The position numbers and the translations under genes are program-made. Below the pieces are notes generated by a model, which had not been told where the DNA came from, did no database searches, and worked only from the letters and a program-made list of their open reading frames with translations. A stretch of 64,000 bases of DNA from Heliopora coerulea. Its lineage: Eukaryota; Cnidaria; Anthozoa; Scleralcyonacea; Helioporidae. Where the stretch lies: the NCBI GenBank assembly GCA_030142905.1, contig JASJOG010000007.1:2294501-2358500 (forward strand). Reading direction: 5' to 3'. Every line of letters starts with the position of its first letter. The first letter of the stretch is position 1. Shown here piece after piece: positions 11,611-25,200 of the stretch.

Positions 11611-12707
11611 AGCCCCCCTTCCCTAGCCCCCATGTTTCCGCCACCCTTGCGCAGTCGCTGCTTTGAGAGTCCAATTGTCTGGCGTTAGGCGGAATAAGGT
11701 TAGGTGGAATGTGGTGTAGGAAGTGTTTAACATGCCAGACAATCAGGACCATTGAACCCTAAGTGGAGGTTACAAGAAAAATATGGGATTGATACCCTTG
11801 AGACACCAGTGCCCCATAAGAAATATTTAATGATACACATCTTTAGGTTCATATGGTTACCCAACACTCTCCCAGAAATGGATTTGTTGGGAATAATTTG
11901 CAGAACAAATAGGAAAACGAGTGTTAAAATTTACCAACTAATACAGGAAAACTAGGATCTTTTGTGTGTTGTGCTAATAGTCAGCGGTTAGTACTCGTAG
12001 ACCAACATTATTTCAAGAATTCTTCAAGAGAATTTTCCGAGGCTGAAAGCCACTTTTGAAACAGGCCCGGAGCTGAGGGGAAGCCTGGGGGGGCAGTGCC
12101 CCTCCCCAACCACAATATAATGGAATTCGTGCCCTCCCTACAAACAAAAAAAAAGAAAAACGTATTTATAAAATTTCCCCAGAATGCGACCAGGATCCCC
12201 TCGGGAACAACCAACCCCCCCAGAGACGACTGCAGACCCCCAGCTCAATTTTTGGTCCACGTCGCGGCTATGTGTGCGGCAGTGCCCCCCCGAAATTGAG
12301 AGCCAGCTTCGGGCTTGTTTTGAAAGCCATTTTCAGTGGTTTAAATTAAGTGAGGGTAAATGAAACACTCTTTTGCAACGATTTTAATGATGCACACTTG
12401 GGATTAAATGTTGGGGGATTACTATAAAAGGAAACTTATAACTTACTTATTAACATGAAGACTTATGTAATTTGATTGACAATTCATTACGAACTTGATC
12501 TTCTTGATATTTTTGTTCTCATGACAAGGAGTGGTTTCGCCAGATAAAAAGAATACAATCAAATATCATGTAAATATTCGTGGATACATTAAAAGAAATA
12601 GAAAACGAAACGTATGATAGTCAACAAAATGTGTATTTTAATAGACACGTGCTTAAAATAGGCCATTATGTTTCTACTTTGGCTGAAAACATGGGAAATT
12701 TCTGGAT

Positions 12708-12883
12708 GGTCGTGGCTAGAAGGTATACCTGTAAAAAGGGATTAGGATAAGGGTTAGGAATAGGTTTAGGGCTAGAACTAACTGGAATTCTTACCCTAAA
12801 CCAAACCCAAATCCTAACCTATCCTAACCTATCCTTACTCTAATCCTAATCCTCCTTCTCAGGTATACTTTCCAGCAACGACC
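12708..12883. repeat. Fold-back repeat with telomere-like centre
   Basis: The left arm (GGTCGTGGCTAGAAGGTATA, continuing CCTG) and right arm (CAGGTATACTTTCCAGCAAC, continuing GACC) are about 20/24 complementary. Between them are degenerate TTAGGGTTAGGA and CCTAACCTATCC words, complementary to each other. A related arm lies at 54611-54643. Confidence 0.6.
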
Positions 12884-12911
12884 TTTCCTTGACCATTTGC
12901 ACAGCAGGACC

Positions 12912-13017
12912 ACTAGGCCACAGAATAAAGATTTAACCAGAAGTCTCACTCGCGAAGAAACTTGTCACACTTTTTTAACTGCGCATGTCCGCATCCGCCA
13001 TGTTCTTGGAGGGTATA
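12912..13017 (-). repeat. Inverted partial copy of the TTYH promoter region
   Basis: Read on the minus strand this shares TATACCCTCCAAGAACATGG (continuing CGG) and GAGTGAGACTTC-GGTTAA-TCTTTATTCTGTG with 16121-16248 on the plus strand. The middle is diverged. The two copies point in opposite directions about 3.1 kb apart. Confidence 0.7.
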
Positions 13018-16000
13018 CTCAGCGCATTTCAACTACTAACAATGTGGCGAAAACCAAAGTTGGATCACTAAAACTGCTGTATTTGGAAAAGTAGGAGGAC
13101 GATTTTCATTACATTTCTGATTCTATTGAAGAGGAGGTAAGCGATTACTTTTTTATTAGTTTGGTAATGTATAAACGATTTTTTGGAGTAAAATTTGGCT
13201 TGTGTTCACCGCCATCTCAGTCGCTCTCAGCCCTTAATACGGTTCTTTCCAGGTTCTTTCTGTCGAATCCAAATTGAATCGAGTCGCAAGTTCATTATTG
13301 CTTAATTCTTATATTGAAACCAACAAAATGATGTTGTACTGTTGTCATAAAGAAAATTACATTCTTGCTCTTTTTGCCAAAGAAGAAAACTAGGGGTTGG
13401 TTCCTGGAAAAGTAGCGTTGCTACCCTGGAAAACTCCTGGAATTTTGTGATCTTTCATCCGTACGAACCCTGTTTAATATTGATACTAGGAAAATTCAGA
13501 ATATGAAGTTTTTTATGGGCTGTTTTTTTTAAAATTTTCCTTTATATAGTGACACGGTCTCAGATGTTGAAGGTCCTGTTTCAGTGTGTCTGTTTCAAAC
13601 TTACAGTGTACCAGTCAATATGGAGGACAAGGCTGGATTTCATATGGAGAATTGTAGTGTTGGCCAGATTATTCTTTGATGGCTTATAGTTTATTTACAT
13701 TCCTATTTCAACTTCAAGGTCATTCAGATTAACCCAGTCTGATACAAGCATACAGAGGAGTACTTTCTGATGAGAATTCAAACTGTAGAAGGAAACATTT
13801 AGAACATGAAAGTGCCTTTTAGGGACACTTCATAAAGGCAAAAATGATTTATACGAGCAATATGGTTGTTAGATTTATAATATAAATTATTTCTAAAATT
13901 TAAATTGTATTATAATACAATGGCAAAGACTAGGAAACATGAATAAGTAGTTTTGCTGAATTTCAATAATGGACAGCATTGTCAAAGGATCATTGCCACC
14001 CACTGTTAAATAAACATACATTGAAATTACTGGTAGGGATTGTAAATTTTAATAAAACATTGTAGACTTCTCAAAAACCAAATCCTGTTATTATTTTTGT
14101 TCTTAATTTCTTACTTCTTTACTGTAGTTATTGTATGACAGAAAGCTACCATTCTTAAAATCAATTTTTTTTTTATAGAGTAGAATTTCAAAGGTAGTTG
14201 CCAGCAATACTTGCATGGTCTTAACCACACATGGAAATCAACCATAGCATGTTTAACCCACTGAGGGGCTAGGGCACTTTACTGTTTTATTCTGGCTAAT
14301 GGCAGACAATTTTATTTGCCTAAGTGATGAGCCTTGATGCACCCTTGCACCTGAATGGGTTAATAAACAATCTTAGGCAATCTTTATACTTGGTGCCCAA
14401 GTGCAATTTGAATGGGTACTTTAATGAACACACCTATTATGCTAGAATTTGGACATGTTGGTTCTCAATTGCCAGACAAAGACCTTGTGCTCTTTCAATA
14501 AAATGGGCAATGTTTTGTTTTGGGGGATTTTTTGCACACAGTAATCAGTTCTGAGGCACTTTCAGCAAGCTCCTGCTTGATCCATTCAAAGTGAACATGA
14601 AGTATATCATAGGCAATTGGGTTAGGTTTGTGTGTAGACAAGCAATTTTGTTCTGTTGTTCATGAAGTTGGAATTGGTAAATTTTTACTCTCACAGCTCC
14701 CAAGGTTCACTCTTCCAGAATGTTCTGCATTTCCTGATGAATTTCTGTTGAAGCTTTTCATTAGAATGAGGCTATACTATGCCTTAAAGTTTGGAAATTG
14801 AGAGCTAGTATCTGCGAATAAAAAAAGTAAGAAATACTTTAAAGTTAAACACTTGTAATTCTATAACTATAAAAAGAAACATATAATTTGATAATTAAAA
14901 AGTAATGCTGTACATAATTTGATATCTGGGAAATCTGTATATATGTGTATATATATATATATATATATAGTAAGCAGTAGCCTAGTATGGTGGCAGGTAG
15001 CCCACAGCTTGCATAGGTTGAAGTAAAAACACATGTGGCTTGCATAGGCTGCAGTACAGAAGGCTGCATAAGATACCAAACTAGACCAAGAAGCCTGAGG
15101 TAAGCTAAAGATTTATAACTATGATTTATAGTATTGTACATAATAACATGTAAAACATGTCACATATGGGTAATTTTATGGCTGATGTTACATTGGAGGG
15201 GACAGAAACAAATCCAGTGACATTATTGCTTTTCAGTTGCTAAAAGGTTACTCAAATTTTCTTAAAAATAACAAAGGATTGTAAGATCTCCATTGCCATT
15301 TAAATGCAAGTTACATGGAATTATCCATACATAAATTGCAACTGCCATTATAGCTTGTTATTTACATACTATACATGTAGACTTTCACCTCATTTGACCA
15401 AATTATTTGACTTAAATTATGCACTGTATGCTGTTGACGATTAAAGTTTAGGCCTTTCAAAGCATTACAAACAAATACATATGCATAAATTCTGCGTTTA
15501 AACTGTGTAAGCCAAAGTCTACGTACCGTATGCACATTATCAAACTTCACTGGCATAAATACACTGTAACTATTAATTGTGAGGTTGGCTTCTTCTCCCA
15601 AAACTCTTTTAAGATATTAAAAGATGATTAAATCTTTACTGAAAGGAATACATAGTTTTATAGATAGATGTTGTTTAATTGATTCACTGTAGCTTCAAAT
15701 ATTTCCTAGTTCCTAATAATATAATGCAGTGTATGCACATATCCAGCGAGTTTTAATCGTTTCAAGTCAAACGTTTAACACATATAACAACGGCTGTTTG
15801 GTAACTTTTAAAAACTGTACTGGTCAATAGAAATTTTAGTGTGACTGTAAAAATGTAGGGTAAATGTAGTTCAAATTATTTCAATAAATGTCAGATTACT
15901 GGACGGACTATTAATGTGGTGAATCACCGAGAGACAAGGATTGTTAAACTGCCTAATTGTGATCAGTTTTAGCGTAGTATTCGGAATTTTTAACAAAAAC

Positions 16001-16120
16001 AGTCAGTTTACCTTTGCTTTAACCAGCCTCTGTCGTAGAATCGCCATCCGACGTCCAAAATTTAGCCAGATCCCTTCAAACTGAACTACTCCATATTGTT
16101 TCCTTCTGAAAATGACTCAA

Positions 16121-16283
16121 TTATACCCTCCAAGAACATGGCGGCCGTTCAACTTCCTGTGTGCGCGAGGCAACATGCGCGAAGATATGTACATCAAAGG
16201 TGCCGACACTGAGTGAGACTTCCGGTTAATTCTTTATTCTGTGACTAGGCATTGCGGCCCATCTCACGGTTCAGAAACAAAAG
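16121..16283 (+). promoter_or_regulatory. Presumed TTYH promoter and 5' UTR
   Basis: GC-richer sequence directly upstream of the TTYH start, with ATGGCGGCC and GTGCGCGAGG words and no TATA box in place. The ATG itself sits in AAAGATGGCG, a context often seen at TATA-less animal promoters. The left part, 16121-16248, has an inverted copy at 12912-13017. Assigned by position. Confidence 0.45.
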
Positions 16284-19200
16284 ATGGCGCTATTGAAGGA
16301 AGATTGGCGACAGACGTTTGTAGCGTCGGGCCTTGCTGACTGGTTTCACGATGCTCCTCACAAAGACTTTCAACTGGACGACACAACGACAGTCTTTACG
16401 CCGTCCAATAAATCTTACAAAGAGGTAAAGAAAACTAACTCAGGCTTCTGGACAACTTTGACCTGGTTTACTTAAGTAGATTCGCTAGCGTGCATACTGT
16501 TCTATGCATGAATTATTATTACCAGTCACGCTTCTAGACTGTCCTTCATTGCATATTAAAACATTTAAAGCTGGCAAATGGACTCGTAATAGTGACCGTT
16601 TTGCTACTGAACTGTCGAGTTACTGGTTTTCATTGCCGCGCTATAGAAAAGTCCCAGAAACCACGACCCATTTCTGCTGTTTTAAATTCAATCTGCGGTA
16701 AAGTTAGTCACTCGCCCCAGCCAAACTTACCCTGACTCTGGGAAGCATTGACTTGGTCATATTCCAGAATCATCCTCAGGGTATTATGAAACGATAACTT
16801 CACAATTAACCTACACTGCCGAACTAAACTGAAAAATGTTGACTTGAGCGGGATTTGAACTCGCACCTTCGGGACACCGGTCCGCCGCTCTACCTGTTCA
16901 GCTATCGAGTCCACAGGGATTGGAGGCAAGTTTTTATCCAATTTAAGTGCATGAGATGCGTGACAACTTAACGCTATCCATTATGATTGATGTGCAGTGT
17001 TTCAATTCTATTTCAGAATCATCAGGTTAATTGTGAAGTTATCGTTTCATAATACTCGATAGCTCTGGATAATCCGGCCGGATACAATATCCAGTGCACC
17101 CCTACTCGAGTCAACATTTTTCAGTTGACTTCGGCAGTGTAGGTTAATTGTGAAGTTTTCGTTTCATAATACCCTGAGGATGATTCTGAAAAATAATTAA
17201 AACACAGCACATCCATCCTCATGGATAGCGTTAAGTTGTCGCGAGAATGTCTCGTGCACTTAAATTGGATAAAAACTCGCCTCCAATCCCTGTGGACTCG
17301 ATAGCTCAACAGGTAGAGCGGCGGACCGGTATCCTGAAGGTGCGAGTTCAAATCCTGCTTAAGTCAACATTTTTCAGTTGACTTCAGCAGTGTAAGTTAA
17401 TTGTGAAGTTATCATTTGACTTGGTCAACACTGCTTTAATAACGAACTGAAGAACACAATGTAATTTAACTGTTATCATTCTTGGAAATTTTGACTGATA
17501 CTGTGGTGAATTTACATAATGACATATACTGGCTAATGATATACTGGCTGTTAGCATGGACAAAAAGGTTATCATTAATGTAGTAGGCAATGCAAAAAAC
17601 TAACCAAGGGAAGGAACTAATATTTAAAATGTTACAACCATACCACTTTTTCACATGACAAAAAGGGATCTCATCTCCTGCAGCTAGTCTTAATGTGATA
17701 TATAATGCTAGTCTCAAGGTGAGTATGGACAAGACTTAATGGGCTGGACTAATGAATTACATGCTGTTTTATTAGTAAAGTTGTTTTTTTTTTTTTGTTT
17801 TTTGTTATTAGGCACTCTTTCTCCTTGCTATATTTATTTCCTCATTTGGTGCATTGCTTTTTGTTCTTTTTGTCCTCTACTATTTGTGCTGTTTCTGGCG
17901 GTTCTGTACAAGTGTGACCACACTGCCTTCAGATGTATATAAGCGAAGAAGATCGTGTCTTAAAATTTTCATCACAATACTTGGATTAATCTGCAGGCAT
18001 GTAAACTAAACTGAGTAATTTTTACTATAATTTGTCTTTATAGAAGGGTTAGTGAGTTAAAACTGGTACATTTTTCAAAACAAGGTTCACATTAGTTGGC
18101 AAGGAGTGGTGTGCAGTTTTTTTAAAATGAAGAGTTTATAGAGATCTAGGTCATGATTGGATTCCTTACCATATTTCACGGCATATAAGTCAATTTTCTA
18201 GGACCCAAAATTGATCTCTAAAAGTCCACCTCGACTTATACAAAGGGTCATGAAATTGAGCAAAATCACGGACCCAATGTACTAGTACCAGTCCTCCATA
18301 TGCGTCAAGGAATGGACCAATCAGCTCATTGCTAGTGAATGGGCATGTCAACATGGTCAACGTATTTTATTATAAACCTCATTCTTACAGTGTAAAGACT
18401 TTAACATGCCTCCAAAATGACAATGATACGAAGCACAATTCATATCTTGAAATATATGTTTGTATCTTCAACAAAGCTGACGATTGTTGACTTGGCTGAA
18501 AAGTCAAACAACTCTGTTGCCAGCTGCAAGTTTGGTGTTAGTGAGAAGCTTGTTTGAGACTGGCGGAAACAATCCGACAAAATAAAAGATCTACCAAACA
18601 CAAAATGTGCCAATTATTTGAGTAATTTTCTATATTAAAATAAACTCTAAAAGATTTAAAAAATACACTGTAAAAGATTTGCCATGTTATTAAAGTTTCT
18701 TCAAACACTATTGTGTCTGGTAACCATTTAATTTGAGGGACTCAACTTATACTCACGGTATCATGAAAATCATGATTTTTTGGTCAAAAAATAAGGGGTC
18801 AACATATATGCCAGGTCAACTTATATGCCGCAAAATATGGTATTAGGAATATCATTTGTTCATTCATTTATCCATCCATCCATCCATCCCATCCGACCAT
18901 CTTATACATTTATTCAAACATACACCTTTATATACATAAAATAATTGATGCATACAAGGATATATGTGGATATATATCTGTATAGTCATTTTTTCATTCA
19001 ATGCAAGTACATTTAGGTATTTATATGTGTGATATTTACATGATTATTTATAATATTTTGTATGTATATATTATTTTAATTTAGTCTACATATTCAGTGT
19101 TTGTTTATTATATTCATTGATTTAGCATATTAGAATATTCACTTTCCTATGAATTTAATTTCTGTATGAACTGAAATTTTGCATAGTCCTCTTATTCTGG

Positions 19201-22200
19201 TATGTTAATTTTCTAGTGGAGCAGTCATCCTGGCTTATGTTTTTAATGGCAGGACAAGTGATGGTGTTGATCAGTTTCGTAATGCTGTAGGTGACATACA
19301 AACCAGCATAACTGATGCTACTTCAGTGGTAAGACATGGTTGGGTTGCATTAGTGATCCTTAAATGATTTTGTTCGTTTGACTTTCAATCTTAGGTTTTT
19401 GATGTCAAAACAAAAAAAATTCCATTAAAGTAATTAAAAATATCTAATGTGTCTGTGAACCAGTTGCTGTTATTTACCAAAGCTGTGTCCATACATCATT
19501 CATGACATCATAAAAATGTTTGTGGTAAATTACCATCTGTATACATTAATAATGTGTAACTGGGATGGATTAGAGAAGGGTTGGTTGTGCATCTGAGTGC
19601 TGCTGGAAGAAAGTGCTAGGGTCAAGTTTAATTTCTGGGTTTTGTCATGGTTTTCTGGCTGAGTTTAAGTTTGCAATGCAGTTTTTTAAGGGAGCCAAAT
19701 ATTTTCCTTCACCACAAAACATATCACTGCAGTGCACTAGGAAACTAGAACCCAGCCTCTGAACAAAAATACAGCCATTTAAACTGGAGTTCAGTTTCTG
19801 AGTTGGGTACCTTGTGGTTACCAGTTAAGGGACACATAAGATCAGTTAGATGAGTACCATACATGTAAATTTTAGGAGGACAGAGGTCTTTATTTCCAGT
19901 GCATAGGGAGTTTGCAGAGGTGCTGTGTTCATTTGTTTCTTTAGCCATTGTTAAATATTGACATTAGATTTTACCATGAATCACTGGTGAGTTCCTGAAA
20001 ACAGGATAAATGCACAATAGCAGGTTTTTTATTTGCTAACTTCTCAATGTCATCACCTAGGTTGATGATTTAATTCACTTGTGATTCTAACATTTGAATT
20101 TCAGGCCACCACTGCCAAAAAATCATTATTGAAGGCTAAAGATGATATACAGATCTTGAACACTACATCACAGTTGCCTGATGCAAAAACAGCTTTAGAT
20201 TTATCAATCCAGATGCAAAAATATCTAGAAAACTTGAATGGATTGTTACCTCAAGAAGTGGTCCATGATGGCAGTAATTTTGGTGATAAAGTCCACCGTT
20301 ATGACGATTACAGGTCAGGAAGAAAGTATAAGGCAGATGCTTAACACCAAAAGTCCTGTTATTTAATTTTTTAAAATAAAATTGTCATTAAAGATCCAGC
20401 AAATTGTACTACAAATTCATAGATTATTAGATATGAAGTCAACTTGGTAGACAAATGAAATGTGAACAAACATGTAAATGAACATATTAACCAAAAAGTA
20501 ACAAGTATGTGAACATACAGACAGACAAATGCACATATGGACAAGCTAACATGTTAACAAGGAAGGAAAGATGCAAGGCAGGGAAGGAAACAAAAGCAAA
20601 GCAAGGGAAGAGAGAAAGGAAGGGAGGAGAGAAAGGAAGATAGAAAGTGTAGAGAGAAAAGAAGGGAAGATGGAGAAGAGAGAAAGAAAAGGGAAGGAGG
20701 GAAGAGAAAAAAGAACAGAGGAAGAGAAGAAGCATAGATGGGGTGGAGAACATAGAATGGTAGTGGAGGGAAGACAAGGACAGGAGGGGAAAAGAGAAAG
20801 GAAAGGGAAAGAACAAAGGAAAGAACTGAAGAATGAACTAAACAACAAATCATCAAATAAATCACTGAATAAAAAAATACAAATGAACAAACAAATGGGG
20901 TAATAATTAGCTCTTTCTTTTTGCTCCATAGGTGGCTTGTAACAGTTAGTTTACTCACTTGGTGTGTTTTCCTATGTGTATTTTCTTTCTGGGTTGGATG
21001 CCAAACTACAGTTTGTATCATGTTCACGTAAGACCAATATGTTTCCACAATTTTTTATACGTTTCATAATGGCACACCTACCATTGGGTGATTGTGCAGT
21101 GGACCATTTTAACTCATTAAGGGGCAAGGGCACACTTTAATATTTTTTTCTGGCTAGTGTCATATGAAGGGATGAACTCTGACCCTTAATGGGTAAAGTA
21201 GATGGTGCAGTGTGCAATTTTTTTAGGGGTGTTTCTCGCATGGTGGTAATGTGTCTCTCACCTTGGTGATAAGGGTTAAAGTCCTGCTTGGAGCACCTGT
21301 CCAGTTAAAGTTACCCCAGTCACTTGTGAGAAGAGCATCCTCTAGTTTAACATTGCCAAACACTGTGTTTACTTTGGTACTCTGGTTTCCTCCTGCAATA
21401 ACATCCCATCCATGAGGGGTGGCCCCTACTGGATATCTAAAGAAAAGACTAAACTGATCAGGATATCTGGTATGCATAAAGCTACTTCCTTCATTCATTC
21501 CTTCCTTCCTTCTTTCCTCTCTCCCTCCCTTTCTTATTTCCTTCGTTCCTTCTTCCCTTCCTTCATCTTCCTTACTTTTCTTTCTTACCTTTCTTGCTTA
21601 CCTACTTGACAATTATTTCTGTTCCTCTTCAGGCTTACCTTTCTTTCCTTGTCATCTGTTGTCCTTGTGTGGGCAGTCTTAGGTGCAGATTTTGGTATAG
21701 CTATGGTATGTATCAATTGATGCTTTGATACCTTCAGTAAGCTGTTGCACAGGTCAACTTTCATAGCGACTAGAAAAACAGAACTGATTAGGTTGTACAA
21801 AGAAAAACTAAGTGATGGATGTCAAAAATGATACTTAAATATCTTAAAGTAGGTTCAGAGAAATAATTAGGATTTGGGGCTCTTCCTCAGTGTAGAAGGC
21901 ACAGAACAAAATTCCTACATGACATCACACAGAATGCAGAAAATGGTTCAATCAGATTTTATTCAGTGGCAATCTATAATAATTTTTGGTTAGGCTTTAG
22001 TTTAGGGATAAGGTTTTGGTAATGTTTAGGTTTAAGGTTTAAATTGGGGCTAGGGTTGAGGTTAGATTTACAGGGTTAGGGTTAGAATTGTGGTTAGCTA
22101 ATGAATGTGGAATAGAATATACCATTGTAATCATTACTGGATTGAGCAAATGTTATATGGTGATAAAGAGTTGTGGTTTTACTTGTTGTGTGGATTATTA

Positions 22201-25200
22201 TTTTATATTTAAACATTTAGGGTGTGGGAGACTTTTGCGTTAATCCAGCTGCATCAATCAAAACAACAAGTGCAGGAAAAGCCAAATCAGGTACTCAGGT
22301 GAAAAGGAATAGATTATGGATGAAATGCTTTCATCATATTTCCTTTTGTTCCCCAGTTCCTATGTGTCTTCCACCTTCAAGCATTAAGATTTTCCTTACA
22401 TTTCGCTTCCATTCTCATCCTGTCAGCCTATCCGTCCATCTTTTGGTCCGCCCATTTTTCGGTCTGTCTGTTTGTCCGTCCGTCCATATCTATCTGTATA
22501 TCTGTCAAGTCCCCAATAACCCTACCAATCAAACTCAACGCCCAGTGATCGAAGAGAGAAATATCTACTTTTTCATTTGTTTTCTTACTATAGTTGTTGT
22601 TGACTACTATATAAACTGCTTGAACCGTAATCCATTTAGTACGGTGAGTTAAACCAGTTATTCATACTAATTTAACATCGTCGACTTGTACCGTTGTGTC
22701 TCGCTTGGACGTACAAATAACAGGTTTTAGTTAACTCCTTGAATCTGAAACTCACTTCTGTACGAGACAATGCGTAAAAAGCCAAATGGTTCAGGGAGCT
22801 GTAGTCCTAGGGAGCTGTAGTCCTATAGAGCTAGGGGCCCGGCCCTCGCGACCTATCTCCCACCGTTTTTAGTATCACGTGAAGGGGCAACAAGTGACAA
22901 GAGCGCGAACTGGAGAACGTGGAACGTGAAGACTGGCGCTAAACTATAATTAATCGTTTTGGATGTCAGATTAAAATTGCAACGTTTTCCCTGCACACTT
23001 ACGGCAACAGACACGTGCAGGCAACATCGTTTGACATCGAGTTATCCAGGATTAAAGTCAGTAAAACAGTTGCGTGGTGGCCTGTAGTGAGTGCGCCTGG
23101 GACTTGTCAGTGAATTATACGATCAGAGTTTATCGTCAAGCCAGAATTGCGAAGTAATAAGTGACCAACGTTGGCGGGAGTTGCAGTTGGAAAAGTTGAT
23201 TTCTGAGCAAATTTCTGCATCTGTAGCGTATCCGCGTACTTGAACTGGTAAAAAATTAAAAGGTTGAGAACCGCTGTGATTGATCTTAAAGAATTCTGAA
23301 ATTCTTTGAGATCAGTCAGAATTCTTTGAAATCAGTCACGGCAGTTATCAACCTTTTAAGTTTTCACTTTATTTATCACTGCCTGCGCAGTACTTTATTC
23401 TTATACTTGAACTAGAGTTCAGTATACCTGCGTTCTCGGTGTGCTCGCTCTCCTGGAACACCGTACACCTCCCGGGATCGGTATAAGCGAAAAAGTCGTG
23501 CAATAAAATACGGTATGGGGTTTAATACCCGGTGGTGTTTCTGTACATAAACCAACCATAGAATAAAGTGGCCAAATATTCTTTTTTTCAGCCCTTGGCA
23601 CATCTTAACAATACTCTATCATGGGTGGTTCAACTTATTTCGAATATCCCAGGATATGGAGTAAGTTAACAATATTAGTATTGTGTTCTTTTTTACCGAA
23701 AGTTAGGTTTGTTACAGCAGGAAGTATGACAGTTACGATCCCTTCCACAAATTTCTAATGCCTTTTCACGCACGAATCGTATGTTCTGTATGTGTAACGA
23801 GAATTGTCAGATTTGAAGCGAATGATTTTAATGGTAAAATGAATTTAATGGTAAAAAAGAAAAGTTTCTTGAGTGAAGTTAAATCTTCAATTGCAAACTT
23901 CCACTTCCATGAGGGAAAAACATGTTTCATACACTAGCTAGTGAAGTGTAGTGGTTACCATCCGCGGCTGGATGATGCCTCTTCATTAGGCTCTGTTTTA
24001 GCGCTTGGTTTGCACAGGTGCAGGAACATAGTCTATACTTGGTGTACGTGCTGGGTCATCGTGCTATCCGTTGATGTAACTGATGAATAACGCGTCGTGT
24101 CTTGTGAATGACTGTCCGTTGTGACTCTGCCCTAAGCATAATGTATTATTTTTTAGATTCTATTTATTCTTTTGTTTACTTTAATCTTGGGACCGCAGTT
24201 ATCGGCTCATGCTGTTGCGGCTATCTTGCCAGGCTTATTCATCTAGTCCCTCCATCAGCCACACGTAACTTGTTTATATAAACTGTGACGATTAGTGTCA
24301 CTCTTTAGATACACATATCTTACCATTTTCCGTAAAACATCATCTTTTGTAACCAACTTCCTTGTAAGGTAAAAAGTTCAAACGTTGCTAACTGCTGTGA
24401 CTGATCTCAAAGAATTCCAACGTTTCGAGCAAAGGCACTTCGTCAGAGAAAGAAAATGTTCAGAACACGTTTCTTTCTCTGATGAAAGACCTTTGCTTGA
24501 AACGTTGCAATTCTTTGAGATCAGTCACGGCAGTTAGCAATCTTTGAACTTTTTACCTTATTTATCACTGTGTACGCAGTATTCTGTTCTTATATAATTG
24601 ATTGAACGTCGCTATACCCTTGGCAAAACGTAATAAAATAAAGTAAACTTGTCGCCACGTTGATTAAATTTAACCAAAGCTTCTTAGTTGGACGTAATTT
24701 CATCCAATACTGGCAAAATGCTTTCGTTCTTTGAACCTCTAGGGATTGCTTAGACATAAGCTATACAAATATACTATTGATTGCTGCTTTAGGATTGTCT
24801 GCTGAAGATTTATGATGTGAAGTGCAGCTGTTGCTCATTCCTGTCAGTGTTCTCTATTTATTGTGTAAAAAACCATTTTTTCAGACTCTTACTCGGGAGA
24901 TACTTCAAGATCTGGACGATTTCAACCTCAATCTTTCCGAATATAGCCAGGATATTGCGTGCGCTAGTATTCATAAGGTATTGGTGAATATATTAATCAG
25001 AAAATATTGTATGTTAGTACTGTTTTTAAAGTGGCCGTGTATGGCTACCTCATAATGGAAAAGTAAGGGAATATTCAGTCGCGTGTGGAACCAGTTTTCA
25101 GGAAAGAAATCGTACCCTGTACAGTTCATTTGGTCCTGTCGAACAATGCTCTAGTTAAGGTGATGCGGAGCTTTAATCTCCAGTGAAAACATTTACCACC

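Larger units (their letters stand above)
10760..16120. other. Intergenic region IDO-like to TTYH
   Basis: No coding exon could be supported on either strand, apart from the repeats listed separately. 12060-12300 is C-rich repeat. 14940-14970 is an AT microsatellite. 13.1-16.0 kb is AT-rich unique-looking sequence. A minus-strand frame at 15362-15601 (79 aa) and a possible 12-codon start at about 16051 (MAILRQRLVKAK, then GTAAAC) do not splice together in frame. Confidence 0.5.

Noticed and set aside
15362..16051. Possible minus-strand gene divergent from TTYH (MAILRQRLVKAK start and a 79-aa frame at 15362-15601)
   Set aside because: No donor/acceptor pair joins the two in frame; the only visible joins reach a stop at once or after ten codons.
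20487..21048. Minus-strand Phe/Ser/Leu-rich frames up to 164 codons
   Set aside because: They read through the purine-rich tract at 20555-20830 and overlap a real TTYH exon on the other strand.
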